From: Candidatus Woesearchaeota archaeon
GTDB lineage: Archaea > Nanobdellota > Nanobdellia > Woesearchaeales > ARS49
NCBI GenBank assembly: GCA_019323135.1
Contig: JAHWHT010000034.1
Coordinates: forward strand, 1-10,361
Reading direction: 5' to 3'
Length of the DNA stretch: 10,361 bases
Positions 5,551-10,361 of this stretch are shown here, in pieces. Every line of letters starts with the position of its first letter. The first letter of the stretch is position 1. A program made the translations under genes and the position numbers. The notes below the pieces were generated by a model, which was given only the letters and a program-made list of their open reading frames with translations, searched no databases and was not told where the DNA came from.

Positions 5551-6153
5551 ATGATATTAATCAACTTTAAGGAATACAAGCAAGGCATTGGCAAGAATGC
5601 AGTAAAGCTTGCTAAAATTTGCGAAAAAGTTTCTAAACAGACAAAAACACGAATTATCATCACTGTTCGAGCACAAGATTTGATAAATGTTTCAGAGGCA
5701 GTAAAGATTCCTGTTTACTTACAGTTGATTAAAGATACAATTCCTGCAAAAACAAAAGGAACACTATTGAACCACTCAGATCACCCAATACATAATAAAA
5801 TAATCCAGAGAAGGATTAAACTTGCTAAAAAAGCAGGAATAAAGACAGTTGTGTGCTGTGCAAATACAAAAAGAGCTAAAGCACTGGATAAATTCAAGCC
5901 AGATTATATTGCTGTAGAGCCAAACACGCTAATTGGCGGCAAAATCTCTGTTTCTCAAGCAAAACCAGAATTGATTTCTAAAACTGTTAAGGCTGTCAAG
6001 ACTAAAGTATTAGTTGGGGCAGGAATACGTACTTCTAGAGATGTGAGAAGAGCTATTGAACTAGGCGCAAAAGGAGTTTTGGCTGCATCTGCGATTGTTA
6101 AAGCTAAAAATCCTGAAAAGGCCTTGAGAGCGCTTGTTAAGGGATTGAAATAG
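5551..6153 (+). CDS. tpiA: Archaeal-type triosephosphate isomerase, short form lacking loop 3
   Basis: A 200-residue TIM-barrel enzyme interconverting glyceraldehyde-3-phosphate and dihydroxyacetone phosphate. Catalytic residues are present: Lys7 in INFKEY, His75 in TLLNHSDH and Glu123 in IAVEPNTLIGG. Also visible are VGAGI (loop 7) and GVLAASAIVKAK (loop 8). Archaeal TIMs are about 220-228 residues. Here the region between PVYLQ (54-58) and GTLLNHS (70-76) is about 14 residues shorter than in Pyrococcus-type enzymes. It lacks the GSHTGHVLPEAVKEAGA segment, which corresponds to loop 3 and helix 3, the subunit-interface loop. Loop 6 is also altered (EPN and GGK instead of EPP and GTG), and loop 8 has AASA instead of LASG at the phosphate-binding turn. 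It may be a monomeric or weakly active TIM or have changed specificity. It diverges from the 501-residue gene. Confidence 0.88.
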   Translation: MILINFKEYKQGIGKNAVKLAKICEKVSKQTKTRIIITVRAQDLINVSEAVKIPVYLQLIKDTIPAKTKGTLLNHSDHPIHNKIIQRRIKLAKKAGIKTVVCCANTKRAKALDKFKPDYIAVEPNTLIGGKISVSQAKPELISKTVKAVKTKVLVGAGIRTSRDVRRAIELGAKGVLAASAIVKAKNPEKALRALVKGLK

Positions 6154-6159
6154 CTATTT

Positions 6160-6213
6160 CGAAAGGTTTAAATGCAAGTTGTGATTTTGCAGGCATACTA
6201 ACATTTGGGGTGA
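6160..6213 (+). promoter_or_regulatory. BRE/TATA promoter and Shine-Dalgarno of the DsbA-like gene
   Basis: CGAAAGG (6160-6166, BRE-like) directly precedes TTTAAAT (6167-6173), a classic archaeal core promoter predicting transcription start near 6194. GGGGTGA (6207-6213) lies 6 nt before the ATG at 6220 and fixes that start. It lies right after the tpiA stop, so the gene has its own promoter. Confidence 0.7.
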
Positions 6214-6219
6214 GTAATA

Positions 6220-6927
6220 ATGAGTGATGGGGAAATAAAAATAAGTAAAATAACTCTATGGCAAGGACTTGCAGGAGTATTATTTGTGCTATTATTGATT
6301 AGTATGTTTACACAAGGTTTTGGAATTGGGGGCAGTGAAACACCAACCGCAGCAGTTCCAGCAGTAGTACCAACAGAACCAGCAAAACCAACAGTTCAGT
6401 TAACAGTTGACGATATAGACTTAGAAGACGTTCCATTTATGGGAGAAGAAGATGCAGAAATAACAATGGTAATATATGATGACTTTGAGTGTCCATTCTG
6501 TTCAAAATTTGAGACAGATTCATTTGCAAAGATTAAAGAAGAATACATTGATACAGGAAAAGCAAAATTCTATTACAAACACTTTCCATTAGGATTCCAT
6601 TCACATGCACAGCTAGCTGCAGAAGCATCTGAGTGTGCACATGACCAAGGAAAATTCTGGGAAATGCATGACAAGATTTTTGAGAACCAAAAAGATCTAA
6701 GTGAAGAAAGCCTAAAAACATGGGCAGAAGAACTTGAATTAGATATGGATGACTTTAATTCATGCCTTGACTCACACAAGTATGCTGAAAAAGTCAAGCT
6801 AAGCATGGCAGAAGGTCAGAAAGTAGGAGTTCAAGGAACACCTAGTGTCTTGATTGAAGATGAATTGGTTGTAGGAGCACAACCGTTTGAGAACTTTAAA
6901 AAAGTAATAGACTCAAAGCTTGAATAG
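6220..6927 (+). CDS. Membrane-anchored DsbA-like thiol-disulfide oxidoreductase
   Basis: A 235-residue protein. Residues 12-31 form a transmembrane anchor and 39-59 a Pro/Ala/Thr-rich linker, so the catalytic domain faces outside. That domain (from about 70) is a DsbA/DSBA-like thioredoxin fold: FECPFCSKF with Cys91 and Cys94, YKHFPLGFHSHAQLAAEA (the helical insertion begins here), FWEMHDKIFENQ, and the cis-proline loop GVQGTPSVLI with Pro208. Two further cysteines, 139 and 182, lie in the helical insert and could form a structural or relay disulfide, as in BdbD-like and other Gram-positive/archaeal DsbA-like proteins. The likely role is oxidation or isomerisation of disulfides in exported proteins; the usual electron partner (DsbB or VKOR) is not in this window. 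It has its own promoter and a hairpin/T-run terminator. The residues before the anchor (Lys7, Lys10) fit a cytoplasmic N-terminus. Confidence 0.92.
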   Translation: MSDGEIKISKITLWQGLAGVLFVLLLISMFTQGFGIGGSETPTAAVPAVVPTEPAKPTVQLTVDDIDLEDVPFMGEEDAEITMVIYDDFECPFCSKFETDSFAKIKEEYIDTGKAKFYYKHFPLGFHSHAQLAAEASECAHDQGKFWEMHDKIFENQKDLSEESLKTWAEELELDMDDFNSCLDSHKYAEKVKLSMAEGQKVGVQGTPSVLIEDELVVGAQPFENFKKVIDSKLE

Positions 6928-6956
6928 GAGCTTTTTTTTATTTTATTTCTTTTTTA
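6915..6956 (+). terminator. Intrinsic-type terminator of the DsbA-like gene
   Basis: AAAGCT (6915-6920) pairs with AGCTTT (6929-6934) around an 8-nt loop containing the TAG stop. It runs into an 8-T tract (6932-6939) and then a long T-rich stretch to 6955, suited to archaeal U-tract termination. It works only for the plus strand; the converging minus-strand gene sees an A-rich sequence there. Confidence 0.65.
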
Positions 6957-6957
6957 T

Positions 6958-9900
6958 TTAACTTGCCATACTTAATGGATGTATTTTGATTGGCTCTGGT
7001 GTGGCTGGCAGAACCATTCCATCATTATACCATTCTTCTGCAAGTATTGTTGAAACGTTTCCATCTTTTCCAAGCGGAGCTTTTGTTGCTTTTGATAGTC
7101 TAGCTAAATAATCTGCAAAGCAGTTGTTCAAGTCAAGATCAAGCCGGTTTGAGTATGTCCTGAACTGGACAATCTCTCCGTCATCATTCAGGCAGACAAG
7201 CTTTCTTGCTATTACTGTGTCGTCCATCTCTATGTATATGACTCTTTTGTTTATGTCTGCTGCGTTTGCAACTGCGGCCCATGAATTGCCGCTTCCTAAA
7301 GCAAGGCAGCTCTGGTTAGGGAAATGAGAGCCCATCTGCAAGACTTTAAGAGGGTCGTTTTCCATATACACTCTTACATCATTAATGTTTTCATCCTCTA
7401 TCTCGCCTTCAAGACTCTTTATACCTCTAAGCTGAGTTTTTAAGTCTCTTTTAACAGCTTCATCAATATCGGTTCTATCTTTTATCTTATCATATTCTGT
7501 CATAAGCGTTTCATAAGTGCTTTTTTTCTCTATTTTAACGCCCATCTTTTCATAAATATCAACTGCTTCCTTGAAATGATGCTGTCTTTGTTCTTCTTTT
7601 GATTCTATGAACTTTATGTTTCTTTCAGGAGTATAGTTTGTTTCAAACTCACTCAACCATGCTTCCATGCTAACTCCTTTTTTCTCGAATTCTGCTTTTG
7701 CTTTCCTGTTCTTTATCTTGTTGTGCACTGCCAGTGGATTTCCATTGAGCACATCACAAAGCATATTTTTCAAAAGTTCTTTGTTTTGATAATTATCATA
7801 ATAAAGCGCTATTGCGTGCACCAAGTCTTCAGTTATTTTCGGAGTTTCTGATATATCTCCTACAATATTCTCAAGAGCTTGTTTGCATGCATAACCCATT
7901 ACGTCGTATACTTCACTTACTATTGCCTTGTCCATCAATTCATTTGCTTTTCTTTTTCTTTCTTCTAGCTGTGCAGTCAATAATCTCTCGCGCCTTGTAA
8001 CTTTTTCAAGTTCTTCTCCAGAAAGAGATTCTTTGTCTGGAAGGCTGTCGAGTTCTTCTTCAAATCTTTTTGCCTGCTGCTTGATTTTCACGAACTTCAG
8101 TATTTTTTTGTCTCTGTTTTTTTCATATTTTTGTCTCATAGCTTCTTGTTTTTTCCATCTTTCATTGCCGGGCAAATTGCTGAACAGTTCATCTGCTTTG
8201 TTTCGCTGGGCAAAGCATTTGGAGGTTGCTAAAATGCAGTAATCTGCAATGTTCTTGTCTTTTAACAGGTCTTTGTCTGTTATTGTCACTTCTATTTTCT
8301 TTTGTTCAGGATTAAGGTAAACTACAAATCCTTTTGTTCTGTATTCTAAATCCATATATCTTGGCGGTTCAAATATATCCTGCACCCAGCTTTCGAATTT
8401 TTCTTTAAGTTTATCTGAATTTTTCAGTATAGGCATAAGCTGTGAGAATTCTCTAATCATATTATACGCTTCATCTGGCTGCCTGTCAAAGCTCTCTTGG
8501 ATATAATGCCGTAATTGGCAGGGTATTTCTTCCAGGCTCTGCCTGATGTGTTCTATTCTTTGAAGAGATTTTTCTTTTTCAATAACTTTTCTTAACAAAG
8601 GAATTGCAATATCTTTGCAGCCTGAAACCCTATTTAAACTATCTGCAAATTTAATAAGCACTTTTGTACTTGTGCTTGTATCGAATTTTCTCTTGAATGC
8701 TTCAGCTATATCTTCATCATCAAGAACTTGAATATAACTATAGAGATGTTTTATGCCAGAAAAAAAACTAGTATTATCATAACTGCGAAGTATCTTGAAC
8801 TCTTTTGACATCATCTTGTCACGCAAGCCATCTCTTACTTTTGTTATTACATCAGGAACATTTGAATTGCTTATGACTTCCTCTGTTTGTTCCATGAATT
8901 TATTAAATTCTTTTAAGTCTTGCAGCATGTATTCTTCAATAAGATCCACAGGAAATCTGTTTTCAGCTGAGCTTACAAGTGCATCATTTAGAATGATTTT
9001 TCGTAACGCATTTGTTGTTCTTGCTTGGAATGTGGCTCCCCACTTTGGATGGCTAAAATATCCCATTGTTTCAGCTTGAGCCAGCCCTTTGAGATAATGT
9101 ATTGCAGGCTGACAGGTTTTCTCGTTATCTGGGGTTATGAGCTTTTTTTCTAATTCTTCTGCTTCAGATGCAAGAAATAAGGGCATCCACCAGTCATCTG
9201 CAAATTGATTATTTAATTCCTTTACAGTATCATAAAAATCACTTAAATTTTGCAGATCTTTTGTAACTTGCTTTAGATTGGCAGTACTGGATGATCCTCT
9301 AATCTTTATGCTTTCTTTTATTTGATTTTTGAACTCTGCAGAATATTTTTCTTTAAAATTAACAGCTACGCTGTCGTTTAAATCAAGTCCTTTTACTATT
9401 GAATCAATAAGGCTGTCACGCATTGCATCGTTTAAACTGTTTGTGACATATGAATTGAAAGCAAGGTTCAATGTAAAATGCTTTTCTTGATCAGTTCCGA
9501 TTTCTAAAAAATGCTGGCAAGTTCTTGTTAGGTTTCTTAATACGCTTAAATATGTTACTTGTTTTCCTTTGTTTTCTTCTGAATCATGCATTTGATTAAT
9601 CAATATTTTTGTGTAATCCAGCAGGTCTTCTAATCCGGGAATTTTCATATCTTTAATCTGTTGGAATTCTTCCTGGCTTAATGACTCAATCATTCTTACG
9701 AAATTTTGGCTTTTTTCAGAATAATATGCGCAGTCTTCTCCTACAAGCATAGCAATATATGGAATGAATTTTATATCATCAAACAAATAAGCTATTGTGT
9801 GACATCTGCTGCTTTCTTGGCTATGCCAAGGCGTGCTTAGTATTTTATCCCACCAAGCATCACCCATCTTTTGATGAAAGTCTTCCAAGTCTTCTGTTCT

Positions 9901-10361
9901 ATGTGCTTTTTGCACAGTTTCATCTTTTCTGAACTTATCCCATTCAAGAGGATTTACCAGCAAGTGACCTTTTTTCCTAAGACCGTAATCTTTTTTAAGC
10001 TGTTTTACCCTGTCTTTTATCTTCCATCTTGCTTTTGCTCTTTCTCGTGGAAGTGCATCTAGTAGTGATACATATGCTGTGTTAATTGATTGCAGTATTG
10101 GTTTTTTTGCTGGATTCTTGTAATATAGATTTTCCATTAATTCTGATAAGTTTGATCTTTCAGAATCAAAAAGAAGTTCGAGACAAAAATCTGTGGATTC
10201 TATGCAGCTTCCTGCAGATGCTGCTTCTTGCAGTAACTCTTCGTATTTATCAAATACTTGTGTGCAGAGCATATTGAAAATCTCTTGTTTTTCAGTTAGT
10301 TTCCATTCCGAATTGGGTTTGCCTTGGAATATATTTTTAATTGTGTCTGCAAATGTCTCTA
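6958..10361 (-). CDS. Very large helical protein of unknown function, 5' end outside window
   Basis: At least 1133 residues are visible. The frame stays open upstream of the ATG at 10272 through 29 more codons to the window edge, so that ATG is probably internal. Not recognised as a named family. Most of it is predicted helical, with no obvious membrane segment in the visible part. A strongly charged, coiled-coil-like stretch (RWKKQEAMRQKYEKN to RKRKANELMDKA) is encoded near 7925-8165. The last ~120 residues look like a separate compact alpha/beta domain: QMGSHFPNQSCLALGSGNSW, then AVANAADINKRVIYIEMDD, ARKLVCLNDDGEIVQFRTYSN and a short acidic helix. The SC-x-W-x-ANA-D-NK pattern and the strands recall C-terminal domains of PcfJ-like proteins; this is a resemblance by eye only. 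Long low-homology helical repeats suggest a scaffold or structural role, but no function is claimed. It converges on the DsbA-like gene with a T-rich gap of 30 nt. Confidence 0.8.
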   Translation of the reverse strand, partial: ETFADTIKNIFQGKPNSEWKLTEKQEIFNMLCTQVFDKYEELLQEAASAGSCIESTDFCLELLFDSERSNLSELMENLYYKNPAKKPILQSINTAYVSLLDALPRERAKARWKIKDRVKQLKKDYGLRKKGHLLVNPLEWDKFRKDETVQKAHRTEDLEDFHQKMGDAWWDKILSTPWHSQESSRCHTIAYLFDDIKFIPYIAMLVGEDCAYYSEKSQNFVRMIESLSQEEFQQIKDMKIPGLEDLLDYTKILINQMHDSEENKGKQVTYLSVLRNLTRTCQHFLEIGTDQEKHFTLNLAFNSYVTNSLNDAMRDSLIDSIVKGLDLNDSVAVNFKEKYSAEFKNQIKESIKIRGSSSTANLKQVTKDLQNLSDFYDTVKELNNQFADDWWMPLFLASEAEELEKKLITPDNEKTCQPAIHYLKGLAQAETMGYFSHPKWGATFQARTTNALRKIILNDALVSSAENRFPVDLIEEYMLQDLKEFNKFMEQTEEVISNSNVPDVITKVRDGLRDKMMSKEFKILRSYDNTSFFSGIKHLYSYIQVLDDEDIAEAFKRKFDTSTSTKVLIKFADSLNRVSGCKDIAIPLLRKVIEKEKSLQRIEHIRQSLEEIPCQLRHYIQESFDRQPDEAYNMIREFSQLMPILKNSDKLKEKFESWVQDIFEPPRYMDLEYRTKGFVVYLNPEQKKIEVTITDKDLLKDKNIADYCILATSKCFAQRNKADELFSNLPGNERWKKQEAMRQKYEKNRDKKILKFVKIKQQAKRFEEELDSLPDKESLSGEELEKVTRRERLLTAQLEERKRKANELMDKAIVSEVYDVMGYACKQALENIVGDISETPKITEDLVHAIALYYDNYQNKELLKNMLCDVLNGNPLAVHNKIKNRKAKAEFEKKGVSMEAWLSEFETNYTPERNIKFIESKEEQRQHHFKEAVDIYEKMGVKIEKKSTYETLMTEYDKIKDRTDIDEAVKRDLKTQLRGIKSLEGEIEDENINDVRVYMENDPLKVLQMGSHFPNQSCLALGSGNSWAAVANAADINKRVIYIEMDDTVIARKLVCLNDDGEIVQFRTYSNRLDLDLNNCFADYLARLSKATKAPLGKDGNVSTILAEEWYNDGMVLPATPEPIKIHPLSMAS

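Noticed and set aside
7928..8242. Plus-strand frame of 104 codons opposite the large gene
   Set aside because: The Ser/Phe/Leu-rich translation mirrors the Lys/Glu-rich coiled-coil region on the other strand; no start signals.
1..10361. CRISPR array, tRNA, rRNA, insertion sequence or integrase
   Set aside because: No regularly spaced direct repeats, cloverleaf-like segment, rRNA-like sequence, transposase or integrase motif was seen; intergenic gaps are all under about 75 nt.

Overview
This AT-rich, gene-dense window looks like part of an archaeal genome, most plausibly a DPANN lineage such as Woesearchaeota or Pacearchaeota. That placement is an inference from three things. The triosephosphate isomerase has archaeal-type motifs (NFKxY, LLNHS, VEP-LIG). 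Several genes have archaeal TATA-like boxes about 25 nt from their likely transcription starts, some apparently leaderless. Others have strong GAGGTGA/GGAGG ribosome-binding sites. Proteins are mostly small with almost no intergenic space. No rRNA, tRNA, CRISPR array, insertion sequence or att site was recognised.

Left part (1-1630): the 3' end of a divergent kinase-fold protein enters from the left edge. Two overlapping genes follow (433-822, 812-1294) that resemble, weakly, a HicA-like/HicB-like toxin-antitoxin pair; the second protein carries an internal duplication. Next is a small zinc-ribbon protein with a leaderless-type promoter. Its 3' end and the following gap carry three inverted repeats in tandem (1526-1603), directly before a NYN-domain gene.

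Middle part (1631-6153): NYN-domain putative nuclease, thioredoxin and ZIP metal transporter form a tight operon (23-nt overlap, then a 1-nt gap). The ZIP gene converges on a cofactor-dependent-type phosphoglycerate mutase with zero bases between the two stop codons. Upstream of the mutase on the same strand is a membrane-anchored 501-residue protein of unknown function. It diverges from triosephosphate isomerase across a 63-bp promoter region. The isomerase is short and lacks the loop-3/helix-3 segment that makes the subunit interface in known TIMs, while keeping the catalytic Lys, His and Glu; this is the most interesting molecular observation here.

Right part (6154-10361): a membrane-anchored DsbA-like thiol oxidoreductase with its own BRE/TATA/SD set and an intrinsic-type terminator converges on a very large gene on the minus strand. 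That gene runs off the right edge (at least 1133 residues). It is mostly helical, with a charged coiled-coil-like stretch and a compact C-terminal domain that has a distinctive Cys/Trp/Asn/Lys signature. Its function is unknown.

Two themes recur: thiol-disulfide chemistry (cytoplasmic thioredoxin, extracytoplasmic DsbA-like protein) and lower glycolysis/gluconeogenesis (TIM, PGM). Nothing in the window proves that the neighbours act as one system.
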